Assembly (NCBI GenBank): GCA_032173965.1
Contig: JAVUNC010000004.1
Coordinates: 59,085,501-59,149,500, forward strand
DNA: 64,000 nucleotides
Source of the DNA: Sitta carolinensis
Lineage: Eukaryota; Chordata; Aves; Passeriformes; Sittidae
Reading direction: 5' to 3'
Position 1 is the first letter of the stretch, and every line of letters begins with the position of its first letter. The position numbers were made by a program, and so were the translations under genes. The notes below the pieces were generated by a model. That model made no database searches and had not been told where the DNA came from. It worked only from the letters and a program-made list of their open reading frames with translations. This document shows positions 27,201 through 42,200 of the stretch, piece after piece.

Positions 27201-30200
27201 TCATCAGCACTTTCCAGAACTTGTACCGTTGTCCTGGTGATGACAAGGTAAACCACTTACAGATCTTTCTAGTTAAAATAATCTTTAGCATATCATCTAT
27301 AAAGATTTTAATCTCACTTTCTACTTGCTGGAGGGGATGTACTTATAAACTTGCCCTATATATGTATTTCTTAATATTGCTTGTCTTAGTATAGGGATTG
27401 GAAAGATACATCCAATGAGATTAATTAGAGTTTTGAAAAGGTCACCTTTCCTTTGATTCTATGGTCATCCAGCAGCTAAATAAGGTTTAACTTGAATAGT
27501 TTGACTCACTAGTTCAGCTGTTCCCTTGGGTCACAGTAGTTGAGGTAGCCACCAAATTCTGGTTTTAAAAGATTGGCTGAAAATAGCAGAGTGCAGGCAG
27601 TTTAACTTCCTTCATGTTTGTCCCTAGTTGTAAAGTAGGTAGTGTTTCTTCTTATTGAATAAATGCAAAAAGGTGGGGAATGCTAAGTGCTTTGTCTTCA
27701 CAGAAATTTCTGTAATAGAGTCTTTAGGTAAAGTAGTAAGTGAGGCTGGATGCTAGAGGAAGAGTTATATTTAGAATAGTTACTTGCATTCCTAGAGCTG
27801 TATTTTTCAACCAGAGATATGAAAACCCAAGGCATCCATGGAAGGTGATTAAGTCATGTTCAGCCATTGTGTTGTCTTAGGATTCCTGCCTTTTTAGAAT
27901 AGTTAGGACCTCTGCAGGAAAATGTGTCAGGACTTGCAAATTTACTTTGTTGGATAAACTTGGCTAAGGATGTCCATCTTCTCTTCTGCAACTGAGTGTT
28001 GCCGAACAGGTTACTTAAGTTAAAAGACATTTTTCCAGTCTGGTTTTAGGTTATCTGTGTGATTAACTTGTGCTGCTTCAATTCCACAGTGTTTTACTGG
28101 CTTTTTTAATAAATAGGTACGATTTTTAACTTACATTTATAATCATTTAGTTGTATACCTTTAGCAGTATTAGCGTGTTTTGTAAACTCATTTAGCTTGC
28201 TACTTCGTGAAATATACAGAAATAGCCTGATGTATTGAAGAAGGAGAGGTTGGAACAAGGATGGATACAAGTACTCAGTTTGTGTCTGGTTTTAAAAAAT
28301 AGGTAATAAATTTACTGTACACTAAGAAATAGCTTTACTTGTCCTGTGATATTTCAATGCATGGCAATTAATGTATTGCATTAGAGATGTTTGATGTGAA
28401 GAGATGTAAAACCTAGTCTATTTAGGGTCCACAAAAGTCCTGTCAGGTTCATTTCTAGGATATTTTTCACCTCAGTGTAAAATTGTACTTTTCAATCCTA
28501 AGTCTTGCTGCTGTGCTACATATGTATTCAGTATTATAGGAAGGTCTTTGTACTGTGAAAATAGTTATCCTTTACATTGCATAGCAAAAAACTGAGCTGT
28601 CAGAGACCAAGATATGTACCTGGTTTGTAACATTTTTATGTTTAATCTGATTGAAAGGCATAATGGAAAAACACAGCAGTTATCTTTATATGAGGAAGTG
28701 TAGAATTTGTTTTTAAATCATGCAAAAATGCAGTAACATTTCATTTAAAGTAACAACAGAAACACTTCGCTGATTCCTTTGTCTGGCCCAGAGAAAGTGC
28801 AAGGTGTGGGTAGATACTAAGTAGCAGAAACAGTTTTATATTCCTGTTTTGGTGAGATGAGGGAAGTTAGAGCCTCTGGTGGGCTTGAAAAGGACTGCTT
28901 ATAATACAGACTTGAAAGAAGAAGGGCTCAGATACTGAAATGCTGAGTGGAAGCCTTCAGAGATTTCTTTACTGGAACTCTAAATTGCATCTTCCATGCA
29001 GTGAAAGTTCAGCACTTCTCTCTATTATAGTTAAGTATCCTCTTGTAGTTCTGGGCAAACAGACTTGTTTTTCTTTGTTTTGGACACAGTGGTTAAGTGC
29101 TCTATGTTCTTGTTTTATAGAACTCAAGTAATTAAACCATCTTTGTGACAGCAAATGCCAGATCCTATGAAGAATTTCTTGCTCTTTGTAATGCAACTGA
29201 TTTTTTCCACAAAATAAAGCAAATTCTTTCCTTTCGGTGGAAGTTAAGCTTATTTAAAAAAAGTCTGGAAGCAGATCAAAATAATGATCTGTTTTTGATG
29301 TAATAGATTGCTTCTATTGTAAGAGAAAAAATGCAATAGAATCAGAAGCTGAACAGTGAGTTACAGCTGATGGAATTGTATGAAGTCTTAATTATGGTGG
29401 TTTTTCTTCCTTCCCCATGATCCACCATTTTTAATATTACTATGTATTTTCAATAGGCAGATAATTGTATTCCAGTTTAAAGTTTTAAATTCCTCACTTC
29501 ATCAAGAGCTCTTGCAAAATATTTAGCTGCTTTTCTAATAAAAATATTTAGCAGTCTTTGTAGTATATACCCATTTTTCAGTGCACAGAATTGATTTTGG
29601 TTCATAGACAGAACAAAATTGCATTTATATATGTTAACTATAAAAAATGAGGAGACTAGTAATTCATTATTTTAATTATTAGTAATGCTTTAGAGTGCCT
29701 CCTTAAAATAATTTTCCTTCCATGTCATCTTCCAAGACTAAAGGCACATTTTTGGTTGAGAGAACATTGTGGTCACCTGTGTGTAGTAGCTCTCTTTGGT
29801 GTTGCCTAGGATCAGTCTTAGGTTCATAGTTTAGACATCTTTGATGTGATCCCGTATAACTGTCCTTACTGTTTGCAGTCCTAAAGATCCTTCAGTCTAG
29901 ACAGATTAAAGTTGCTAGGTAAGAATTCCATAAGCAATAACAACAAAAAAAGTATGCATGACTCAGATCTTTTGTTGTCTTTTCTTCATTTTAGAGTAAA
30001 ATTGTTAGAGTGCTAAATTTATGGCAGAAGAATAATGTGTTCAAGAGTGAAATTATTCAACCTCTCTTGGATATGGCAGCAGGAATTCCTCCTCCTGTTG
30101 TGACCCCTGTCTTGCCCAGCACTACAGCTGCTATGAGCAACAATACGCCAGGTAAACAAAACCAGATGGAAGTCAGACTTTGAATCAAAACAATTCTGTC

Positions 30201-33200
30201 AGCTTTGGTATGTTGCCTGTTAACATGTTGAAATGTCTCACTCAAATGAATGCTAGGAAGAAGTACTTTATAGACACCATCAAGATCAGGGGAACAGGAA
30301 AACAGTATTATAAATCTGCCTTGCTTATGTAGGAAGATGGAAGGAAAATGGATTTTTAACTTTTCACTTCATCAAAATTTTTTCTTTTGAGGTTGGGATA
30401 TATGGGAAATTGGCCAGACAGGAATGGGTTTTGGCACCTGCTTTTGTAATCCACCTTCTGCTGCTGCCATGCTGAAAAGCAGTGAGATTGACAAATTCAT
30501 CTTAGTTTTCATTGGTAAAGAAAATATGTGAGATTTTCAGATCTTGGAGTGCCTTTTCTGCATCTTCCAGCTCAGTTTTAATTTTTATAGAGTATGACTA
30601 CATTAAATTGTTGTAACTATAAGTCTTAAATTCTGATGCAAATTGACTTTTAAAACAGTAATCTAGTCATATTTAGCATTCATTAGTGTATCTCTACTTA
30701 TGAGGTATAAATGCAAAAATATTTGCAGGTATGGAGGACTCTTCTCAATTTTGTCATGAAACTAATTATCAGAGTGCTGACTTAGTGTTTCTGTTGAGAA
30801 AAACCAATAAAACAAGCAGTCCTCATGAATCCAATTGATGCAGATTGAAATTTTAGAATCTTTAAGACTCCTCCTGGGGATAAAGTGCAAGTTCAGGGAA
30901 ATTTGGACTAGCAGACAAGTAGATTGCTAACAATTATCTTTTGATATATGTAGTTTCCACTGAATATTTTGGAATAGTGTGTGAAATCTATTTATTTTGC
31001 CTTCATCAATATTTTTGTTAGTAGTCCCAATAGGTCAGTAGAGAAAAGAACTGTGAACTACACTAACACAAAGTAATTCTGCTGCTTGAGGAATGTTGAT
31101 GTGACTGTTATTTCTGTGTGCTCCCCACATATGTCAGAAAAATAGGTTCAATTGATGTGCTTTCTCAGTGTTTAATAACAACAGTTTTCTTCCTTCTGTA
31201 ACACTATTTTTAGTTTCTGTATTAAAATATTTTGGGCACATTGATTTTTCTCTTTTTTAGGTACACCCGTGACTCCAGTTACCCCAGCCAATGTGGCGCA
31301 GAGTTTACCTGATCCTTGGGTATCTCAGATGGCTAACACAGACGCACTTGCTGCTGTCGCACAGATTTTACAGAGTCCTCAAGGCCAACAGGTAACTATT
31401 TTGTAGGCAGTTACACTGTAGACTGATACTTTGTGTCTTTAAGGTACAGGTAAGAAATGCTTTCATGAATATCTCTTATCTTTATGTCCAGTATCCATGT
31501 TAACTTTCCCATGAGGTTGTTCATCACAGCAAGTAAGTTCCTGGTCAGTCAAAACTCCATGTTACCTTTTGTAGCCAGCTCTATTTAAAGCCAGCACATT
31601 TAAATCCTTAAAAGAGTCTCAGAAGGTGATTTCAGATAAGATGGTCTGTAATACATACTTGTCTGTAGAGATGACAAGTACAGATCTATTGCAGATGGTT
31701 GAATCAATAGCCACAATAAGATTTCATGGATATAGACAGAATGCAAGTTAAAGCATATGTCTCTGTTGGATGCCTGAAAAAGAGCTAAACATTGTGCAGA
31801 ATAATAGAATGGGAGCAAACTTGTTCAGGAAGTGTACTGTGTATTGATTCTATTTTTAATCTTTCATCAGCTAAAGATAGATTTTATTCTGCAGCATTCA
31901 AAAATAAGATTTTGGAAGGTAACTATGTTCTTCAGTTTTTAAATGCTCAACTCCAAAAGCGTCATGATGTCCAGAGTTACAAGAACTGCTTGCCCTCCTA
32001 ACATGCAGTTACATGAGTTAAGCACACACAATTGGCTTTCTCTAAAAGTGTAGATAATTTTTCACTCTTGCTAGATCTATGGCATAACTTTGGCATTGTG
32101 ATTTTTGTTTGGACTGAGGTTGTTTTACCTGCTGGCATGCTAAACAAAAATCTCATGCATGTGAATGAGACACAGTGGCCAGTGAAAGCTCTGGTGCTGG
32201 CAATAACAGTTTTACCTAGTGAGAATGTTTTACAGTATATAGCTAACTAGAGTTGTCTGTAATTGTTCATAAGTGGAGGGAGTATTTTTATCTGATTACA
32301 CTGGAAGAAACAAAATCACTGAAAAATGAAGTGAAATGAGTTTGTGGGATACTTTGTGAAATATGAAGGAAAAATAGTGCAGTAGCTCTTAAACAAGGGA
32401 AGAAGGATATGAAATGAGAATTGTAAATGCATGGAAAGTGAATGAGGTAATTTTAAAGATTGTTGCTTAGAGATCATAAGAGAAAATGAAGCAAGAAAAA
32501 AAATGAAGATGAGAAGGGAATTAGGATTTTAAAGACAACAGGTCAGAAAGAAATAACATTTGGATATTTAGCTCAAAATAGGCTTAAGCATAAGAGAAGA
32601 ATACTGGGTACACAATAAATATGTACATGAAAATGTCAAGGATTGGTAGAGAAACTATGATACTTGTTTACATCCTGTCTATCCTGTCTTTTCTTTTTGT
32701 TCTCCAAACCATTCCATCAGCACAGCCTATCCCCGGCTCCCCAGCTCCAAAGACTTTGATTTAATCCTACAATTGTTTTATGGGTGAGAATGCATGAAGG
32801 TAAATTGAGAGTCTAGACATAAGAGAGGGCCAGCTAAGAAAGATGTGACCAACAAGAATGTGAAAACAGCAAGAATGGTGCCCACACAGGATTTTCCCAC
32901 TCTAGGGCCTCGATCTCTGCCTCTTCAGTTTGATTCCTTCCTACTGAGAGCAATGCACAGGCTGAACCAGCTGTATCAGACAAAAGGGGGCAAGGGGAGA
33001 ACTCTTCAGCTTTGCCTGTTCCAGTAATCAGGGAAAGCTCTTGCTGAGTTAGAACAACAATTGAAACCTTCTCAGAGGCTCTGCTGTATAAGAAATCTGT
33101 ATAAATGTTTTTAAAAGAATAAGGAAAATTGTTTCACATTATCAGAAAGTAACTCTAAAACGGTCTTGGAAAAGGGTCACACATTTTTGATGCATTATGG

Positions 33201-36200
33201 AAAAGAAATTCATCCTAATCAGTTTATGAAGTTTCTGGTGAGGCTAGTAAGAAGGGAGGGATTGAACCCTTTTTAACAGTTCAGTGGGGAAACCTATAAG
33301 GGATTGAAATATTGAAGGTAAGGGTAGTCAGGGACTTAGGTCAGCAAGTTTGAACTATCTGAACTTGTTCAACCTTTTTTCGACAGATATCTAAAGATAA
33401 GGCTCTAGGGAATTATCTTGAGGAGTGTCAAAGAACTTCTTCCCCTAATTCCACAGTGGTTTAGGAGAGCTTCTTTCCATAGGGTTATTATTTTTTCTTA
33501 AGGCAAATCTGTACAATTTTGTGGAGGCATCCCTATTCAACAGGTAAATTGATCTCCACATGAAAAAGACTTTTATTTCCTCATTAGGACAGCTTCTCTA
33601 GAAGATTATATACAGATAGAAATTTGAAGTAAGGAAATCAAAATAGACCATGTGATTATTGGTGTGTACATTTGCTTTTTATATTTTATTAACACAACAA
33701 GAGTTGCATTCTGTCAACCCATACCTGAGTTTCACCATGAGATTTCACTTGTGACTTGTGCAGAGACACCAGTGCAAGCTCTCCCTACAAACAGGTCGCC
33801 TTGGTGTAAAATGGAGCTTGCCACAGTACAATTCTTTTCTCTGTACAAATGTTGTTACAGGACGCAGATTATCCTAATGTAGGTGGGCCCTTAGGAAGCT
33901 GGAGTAGGCTAACAGATTTTTTTCAGGTCAAAAGGAATCAAACTGGAGAAACAGAAGAGGGGGAACCCTAGAAAGCAGGAAAACCTGAGTGATGACTGGC
34001 ATCATCATGCAACCTGTCAGAGCAAGTTAGGAAGAAGAAGCATCTGCCTATCTTATCAGCCCCAGAAAACAAATTAGCCAGTAAGTGGGAACAAAATTTG
34101 CTGTAAATGAAAACAAATTAAGACAAAATAATAGCCATAGGTTAGATGATGCTTCATTCCTGGGAGTTTCTTTTACTAAGTGGAAGGGGAAAAGTCTATT
34201 TTGTACTTTTTTTTTCACTTTAAAAAAATCTGTTTGAACGTATTTGTTATCTTTTCTCTTTTAGCTTCAGCAGTTGATACAGACACTGCAGATACAGCAG
34301 CAGAAACCTCAACCTTCGCTACTTCAAGCCCTGGATGCTGGTCTCGTCGTCCAGTTACAGGCCCTCACAGCACAACTCACAGCTGCAGCTGCTGCTGCTA
34401 ACACACTTAATCCACTGGAACAGAGTGTCTCTTTTAATAAGGTAGAAGTAGAATAATACCAATTTGAAGAAGTATTTATTTTTAAAATATATGTGAGAAG
34501 TTCTTTTGGATTTTATTGTTTGACTTTGGACATCTTAAAAATACATTAATATACTATAAAGTGCTGCTACTTGAAAATACAAATAAATGTCTAGACAGTA
34601 GTGTAAATGAAAATATTAGTTTTATATGAGTTTAGGGCTAAATAGCACATTGTAGAATATCTAGAGTTGGAAGGGACTCACAAAGATTATTGAATATGGT
34701 AATGGATTTGATTTATGATTTAGCGAAGTTAACCCATTGTTAGATATTTTTCCCCACCCTTTGTAACACTGCAATAAGAATTGTTTCTTACAAGATAATA
34801 AATGGAAATATGCAGGAATTAATATACACTGTTTTCTCAGAACAGTAAAAAGTTTGATTTGTAATTTTCTTGCAATATAAAGTATGAGCCGAGAAAACTT
34901 CAATCTTAGCCACAAAGTGATGTAAGTGAATAAATAAGCCTGTAGGTAAAGAAATATTTGTTGCAAAAAATCCCCCAAACCAACCAACCAACCAAAACAC
35001 CAAACAACAACAATGCCCCCCCCCAAAAAAAAAAAAAAAAGAGCCCAAAACCCCCAAACCAAACTACAAACAAAACAAGAAAAGTGAGAACTTCTTCTCA
35101 AAAGAAACTAAAGAAACTTAATAAATAAATAAACATCGTCCTGTTATGTTTGGAAGAAACAGTTTGTGTGTACATAATCTCTGTAGGATGGTCCTGGAGT
35201 GAATAAATAGTAAGAATAAGGAAGTTGGAGAAGTAAAAACCCCTTTTTTCTTCTTCACTCAGATAATCTCTCTTTATTGCAAGTAATGCAGCTGTAAAAA
35301 TAAGTCAAGAAAAGAATGGCCTGTACTGCTCTACCACAGCTGTAACCATCAACTTGAAAAGGGATGTTAATAGGGACTGCTGTAATATTTACATACAGAA
35401 AGTGTTTTATAGTACAGCATTTCCATGGATTGGTATATTCATAGGTGTGGCTGTCTTGAATTTTGGACAGCTTAAATGAAGCAAATAGAAGGAATTCACA
35501 TTCTGATGAGATGTGTGTATACAGACATAAGAGAAAGGGCAGCTTTTATGATAAAAAAATGTATTAGTATTGTGATCCAAAAGAAACTATGAAGCATCGT
35601 TTTCATTCCATGACATAATGTTTGTGAATTGGATAACAAATATTAATAGTGCAAGAAAATAATTCTGATGAGTGCATAAGTATTCATCTTTTAAAAAAAA
35701 CAAACATATTTGGCAGTTCTTCCAATCCTTTGTTTTCAGTCTCTTCAGTCTGTAGTATCTTGTGTTACTTAATTGTGCAAATTGATCTGCATTATGTGAA
35801 AAGTTCTTTTGGCAACATCAAATGTGCATGTTTTCTGATCTTGCTACAGAACCAAATATTTGTGTTAGAGTTAAAAAAAAAATTATCAACATTTCCTATG
35901 CATTTACCCTACTCCTTTTATTTTAATTTCCAAAGAGAATATCCTGATTCTTACAGAAAAATTTGTTTCCTTTTTAATAAAGCTTTTTTCATGTCTTTAA
36001 TCCTTTCTGTTACTTTTTCTGAACATATTTTCTTCTTAGGTAATTAAAGCAACATATGTAGTGTAAAGGGAAGGTTCTGTGCTTTTTATGTGCATGTATG
36101 TGTAATATTAAACTTGGTATCCTAGTATTTAATTTGGTTTAATTTCTATTACTTCATGGTAGAGAATATTATTTTACAAACTATGTAAAAATCAAGATCT

Positions 36201-39200
36201 TTCAGTTCAGATTTTTTGTTTCAATATCAACGGTGTTACTTAAACCAAATATAAACAAAAATCATGCTGTGCATTAACCTCTCTTGGTTGGAAGTTCTCT
36301 TGTTTTCTCTGACCTCAGTTAATCTAAATGTTTGTTTTGTTCGCCATGAACTGGTGACTAGTTTCTATTTATTTCTTTTCTCAGCCGTATAAATAGTGCA
36401 TATTCTGTTATTTTCCTTCCTACTTTGTCATGATAAAAGATACGTGATGATGAATAGTATTTTGTTTTTCTAAAAGGCATGATTTTTTTAGAGCAGCAGC
36501 ATTTTATGAGTGCCTCACTGGAAAATATTCTAACAATACAAAGAAAAAAGGCAGTCACCATGCTGTAAATGGTGAAAGTTGTTTCACATATGATGAAAGT
36601 TGTTCTGGATTTTAACATCCCATCTCACTTAAGCTTGATGGTGTGTGTTCCCACTGTGTTTTCTCAGAGACATATTCAGTCCTGCTTTCATAAATATTAT
36701 ATATGAAAAAGTGGTTCTAAAAATTCTTGATTGATCAGTGGTTGATCCATCTTCTAGTTAGCTTTTTGCTTTGTTCTTCTTGCTGGACTCCAGTAATTGA
36801 GAGTAAATAGAGCGTCCTGGGAAAGAAAGTGAGTGACTGAATCATCGTGGCTTGTTGCTGAAGATGTTTTTCCCTTAGTATTTCAAAATGATTGCCGTAT
36901 GTTCTCATCCTCTTGTTTTTTCTTTTGAGATTAAAATTTGAGGAGAAGTTATGGTGGTTGGTAGTATAGCATTAGCTCTGCTTCTCAGAAAACTTCCAAG
37001 GTGTGTAAAGATGCATGAACCTGGCTTTAATAGCACAGTGCTATCATTAAATAGTGAAAAAAAGACAGTCTCACTGACAAATAACATCTGTTGTATCTCT
37101 TCATGTTTTGTTCCTTAATTTTTCTCTTTGAGAAAGTAAAGTGCTGCTAAAATGCTTTTGAACTTTTTAAAATTAATAGACAAACTTTTTTTACTTAAGC
37201 AGAACTCCAGTGCAGACATCTTCATGGATAACACAGAGTTTATCCAAGTTTTTCTCTTTGTCAGATACCTTTCTTTTTATCCATTAGAAGGATTATTCCT
37301 CTTACATGATAACTGCTTGCTTTGATTTTTTTTTTGCAGACTATGTGAGAAGTTGTTTTCAAGGAGCAGTATGTTTGAAGGAATTCAGGTTGTCTAAATG
37401 ACACGTGTGTGTGAAAACACAGTAATTCTTTGTGAAGTAATCAAGCTGTAGGTCTTCTCTTGATAGGAGCAGAGCAGTTTGATGATTACCAAAGGGTTGA
37501 ATAGTTGGCCTCTTCGTAGTAATTTCTTCTAATTAAAGGTACCATTACATAAAATTAATCTTTATTTAAGCTTTACTCCAAAGTAGCTCTTAGTTACTGT
37601 GGAAAGAACATGTGGTTGTACTTGGTGCAGCAGAGCTCAGGAAAGCTGGGCCAAGATTTGATGCACTCAAAGAGTTTGGTATCAATAGCAGTCTGACATT
37701 TAATTTTCTATTCAGGTTATTTTTCAAACTTTATTTTTTTTTTTAAGTTGAGAAATAAGAGTATCTTCCTATTGAAAAGGAAATATACTTAAAGGGAGCT
37801 AAAAGAAGCATTCAGTAATGCTTATTTTGTTTTCTCCTAGAAGCTGATGGACAGGTTTGACTTTGGGGAAGAATCTGAACAAAATGAAGAGCCTAAAAAG
37901 GAAACTCCCTCCTCCCAATTGTAAGACCAAGCTATGTTTCTTATGGAAAATACTAAAATTTGGCTGATGCTGGTTGAAAATTAGGATTAAGTAAGGGAAA
38001 TACTTATTTCAGAGCAAAAGTACACTAAAACATAAGAAGAAAAAAGACAGTATTCTAAATTTAGGCATTTTACTATAAGTCTGTGTGCCAGAATATTTTT
38101 TTACTTTAGTATAAAGTTAGCATATTCTTTGCTTTCTATAGTTAGATTTATACAGTTGATGGGATAGTGATTATATTAGAAGATGAAACTAGCTCCACTG
38201 TCCTCATTATTTTACATTTTAGTTAAACTTGAAACCCAGTTGTTGAAGACCTCTTTACTAACCGTTTAAATGAAGATTAAAAACTGTAAGCTTTGGGGTT
38301 TTTTAAAATTTAAGTTGTTTCATTTTAGGCCATTAGTACCAGAATCTGTGAACAACTCACTTTTTCACCAACTAGCTGAACAGCTACAGCAACAAAATTT
38401 AGAACATCTCAGACAGCAGCTTCTGGAGCAGCAGCAGCCTCAAAAGGTAAGAACTCCATCTTGTGGCTGTTGTAGTAATTTATGTTCTCCACCGATTAAG
38501 AAAATATATTCCAGGACAAAAAAAATTGTGTTGTTACTGACAGTTTTCATATAATTAAAGTCTTTGTCACTACCTGACTATGTAACAGAAGCTTGCAGAG
38601 TAAGTGGGATAAGTGGAAAAAAGTGCTTAAAGCAGAAAAAGCCCCACAACCAAATGTGTGTGGAGTACATTTTGCTTCTCGTAGGCAAGAGTACTCATTA
38701 GGTAAGTTAGACATGACTGTGCTTTGGCTGTTCAGCTCTTAATATGGGAAAAAAATAAAGCTTTCCTGTGCTTGCAGTAGTAAGGTGAGCAATGAAGTGA
38801 TCATGCTCCTGACTCTGAAGGGAGGACAGAATAGACACTGTGGGTAACTTCAATTTTCCCAGGTTTTATATCTTGACTAATAATTGATGAAATAATTCTT
38901 TTGAAGAATCTGAGCTAAAGAATAGAGTCACACATTTCCTGAAAAATTATTCATTAAGAACTGGTGCCTGAGATAAGCCAAGGTTCCTTTTTAACTATGC
39001 ATTGTATCCTCTCTATGCTGAAGTAACTTTCTACTGAGCTTAGTCCTCAGTACTTAACTTTTCTTTTCCCCTCCTGATCCCATTACAAAAACCCAAAAAT
39101 CCCAAAACAAACGAAAGTATTTTGTCTTGTTCCTGGCCAGGTATGAAGTGGACTTTGTGTGGAGTATTTGGTTCTGATTTTACAGGAAAATAGAAAAATT

Positions 39201-42200
39201 GAAAGAAAAGACAAGGGATCACTGACTTAACATCTGTTGGAGATTTTAGCTCACGTTGTGCAAAGGTGAAGTCGTAGAACCATTGAATAATCAGGGTTGG
39301 AAGAGACTCTCCTCTTACTATTTAATTTTCTATTATGAGGCCTGATGAATTTTCCCTTCAGATCCAGTCTTCTTGTCTAGTCAATAGAGAAGGTTTTATT
39401 TTTGCCTTGATAACAGCTAAAAGATACAAACTGCTGCCAGAACTACTTTGTAGTGACTGCAGTATGTTATGGGTAATATTTTCTTTAATTTCATGTATAA
39501 GTTTCATTGAGAAAGATCAAAGGAAAAGAGAAAGAAAGATAAAGCACAAAACAGAATTATTAAGCATCTGATGAGGAGCAGAGGGAAAGAAGGAGAGGAC
39601 AGAGATAAAAACAGAAGGAGCAACAAGAAGTGTAGGCATTGATATCAAGAAACAGATGGTTGAAGAATAATTAAATATAAGGAAAATGAGACAAAACATT
39701 CTGTCAGAAGGCAAATAAATTAACTGAATTATAGTAGAAATTTTTTTACAAATTTTTATAAGATGTTTTAAAAATATAAAGATAAAATTGTTACTACTAG
39801 CCATCCTTCTAACTTCCTGTCATTCTCTGGGCAGATAGAACATGTAGGATTTGTTTAATTAGAAGTTAAAATATAGTGAGGATCACTGAAATGTTTACCT
39901 GCAGTAATGGATTATAGATTTTAAACTACTTTTCAAAACTGTTCTCATATAATTTCTGAGTATTTTAATTTTCTTTATTCTAGTTCTTGAATTTATCTTG
40001 TATCTTAGAGATATTTTTTCCAAATCTGTACTTTCACGCAATGCACAGGCAGTTACAGCTTTTTCTCTAGCAAATCATCAACACCTTGAGTATTCCACAT
40101 TCATTAATTTTGGTGTTTTTCAGAACTGCTTATTTTGTTAGATCTCTTAAAATTGCTTTGTTGGCATAACATACCTTCCTCCCTTATCTTTCAATAATTG
40201 CTTGTCTGAAATAATGCACTGTAAAAAAAGTTTAGACTAGTGTAAATTTTTTAACTAGTTTAATTGATATTGCAGTTTTTATTACGTTAGTATCAAAATA
40301 ACATTTATTAATGCATATGCATGGGGGACAAGTGGGTGTCTTTCAGGGTCATTGTGCATATGGCTACATTTGTCCTGTGAATTTCTGTTTTGAAGCGGGT
40401 GTCTTTCAGGGTCATTGTGCATATGGCTACATTTGTCCTGTGAATTTCTGTTTTGAAGCAGCCAAATTAAGCAGTAAATTGTGTACTTGGTGTGTACTCT
40501 AGTTTTTTGATTTAGCAAATAGATACTAATCTTTTGTAATCAGGATTATTAATTATTTCAAAGTTTTATGTGTAAGGATGATACCTTAGGAGTGGAATGG
40601 ATCGATATCCAGTTTTCATATTAATGAGAAGGGGGAGTATTTTTTTCATATAGCATTACATTTGTAATTGCAAGGAGCTTTATGGTATATTATTAACTGT
40701 TACTTAGGCGAGCCCTGAGGAGAATCAAGAAGGAAATTTTGGTTCTGAGCACTCTGCATCACCATCACAAGGGAGTAGTCAGCAGCAGTTTTTAGAAGTG
40801 GAAGCAAATGTAGATGATTCAATGGATATTCAACAACAGGTAAAACAATTTAAAATTTTATTACAGAAATTGAGAGGAAAGCACGTACTAACATGATTCC
40901 AAGTCATATATATTGTGAGTATATTTATTAAGTGTTATTGAACATCTTTTATGTCTGACCTCAGGACATGGATATAGATGAAGGTCAGGATATTGCTGAA
41001 GAAGAGATTTTTGAACAAGAAGAAAAGAAATCAGCTGTTCGTTCAAGATCAAGAACTCGTTCAAGATCTCGCTCAAGGTTTTGTAATTACCTTGTATTAA
41101 GTAAATGAAGTTTTTCTGAGAAAATTGTAATTTGTGATTGTCAGTCTTAATTCTGTATTTTCCAAAATTGTTAAAAGGAGTTCTTGTCAATGAAAAGACA
41201 TGTTAATTAAATACTTGTGTGTTAGATGCAGACTTTTTGTATGACAGTTCGTTTGCCGTATCTGTGGTTTAACTGAAATTTTTTAAGGTCTGTTCAGGTT
41301 ACAGACATAACTAATACTAGCCAGCTGGACAGGCTTTCTGTGCCACAGAATTAGGTACTGTAGATGTAGAACATTTTGAATGTGTTTTGTTTTAAGGTGT
41401 TTATTCTATTCCTCACTCAAGTGGCATAAAGTTTATTTCCTGAAGCAGTTTTAGTGAATATAATGGAAATATCTGTGTATGTAGTTAAAAGACAACTAAG
41501 TCAGAGTACTTTTTTTTTTAACTCAGCATACTAAAATTAAGTATTTTGTAGGTCACCAAGAAAACGAAGGTCTAGATCACGGTCTGGTTCTCGTAAGCGG
41601 AAACACAGAAAACGTTCACGCTCAAGATCAAGAGAAAGGAAGAGAAAATCATCTCGGTCATACTCCAGTGAAAGAAGGGCTAGGGAAAGGGAAAAAGAGC
41701 GTCAGAAAAAGGGATTGCCTCCTATACGGTCAAAAACACTAAGTGGTAAGTGGCACCTGCATAGTGTTTTAATAGTGGAGGATTAAATGGAAAAAACCTT
41801 TGTTTTCATTGACAGAACAAGATATATCTTGACTACTTATCTATTTATTGTTGAATTTCTGATGTTTCTTGCAACTTAGGTACATCATGTCATCTTAGAC
41901 AAGAACTATCATACTGTTCCACTGACTTTTTTACTCACATTCGCGCCGCTGATTTTGCTTCTAAACAGAGAGCAGCAAGGGCTGTCTCTAAGTTACAATC
42001 TTTTCTCTTTAATGCTGTCTTAAATGGTATTTGATTGTGTCCAGCAGTTGGTCTGAAAATCATTAAAATGTTAGTGCGTGGTGCACACTTCAAACATTTT
42101 GATGGATACCTTAGAGGCCTGGGTTTTAAAACATTTACATTGTTTTTCAAATACATTTTCAGAGGAATATAGCACCAAAGCAGATGGAATTTCCTAGTGT

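Larger units (their letters stand above)
34442..37840 (+). other. SCAF8 intron 7 (3.4 kb)
   Basis: Mostly featureless AT-rich DNA apart from two stretches listed separately: a small CR1 3'-end scrap near 34651 and a C/A low-complexity tract at 34973-35080. A 132-codon open frame at 35649-36047 has AT-driven composition and no recognisable domain. Confidence 0.75.
38447..40707 (+). other. SCAF8 intron 9 (2.3 kb)
   Basis: Holds a small CR1 remnant (39273-39320), a purine-rich stretch at about 39505-39640 and a perfect 63-bp tandem duplication (40334-40459). Otherwise AT-rich and featureless. Confidence 0.8.

Noticed and set aside
35649..36047. 132-codon plus-strand frame in intron 7
   Set aside because: Phe/Leu/Ile/Cys-rich translation typical of AT-rich noncoding DNA; no family recognised.
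36440..36530. GTGATGATG resembling a C/D-box snoRNA box C
   Set aside because: No matching box D (CTGA) at a suitable distance and no terminal stem.
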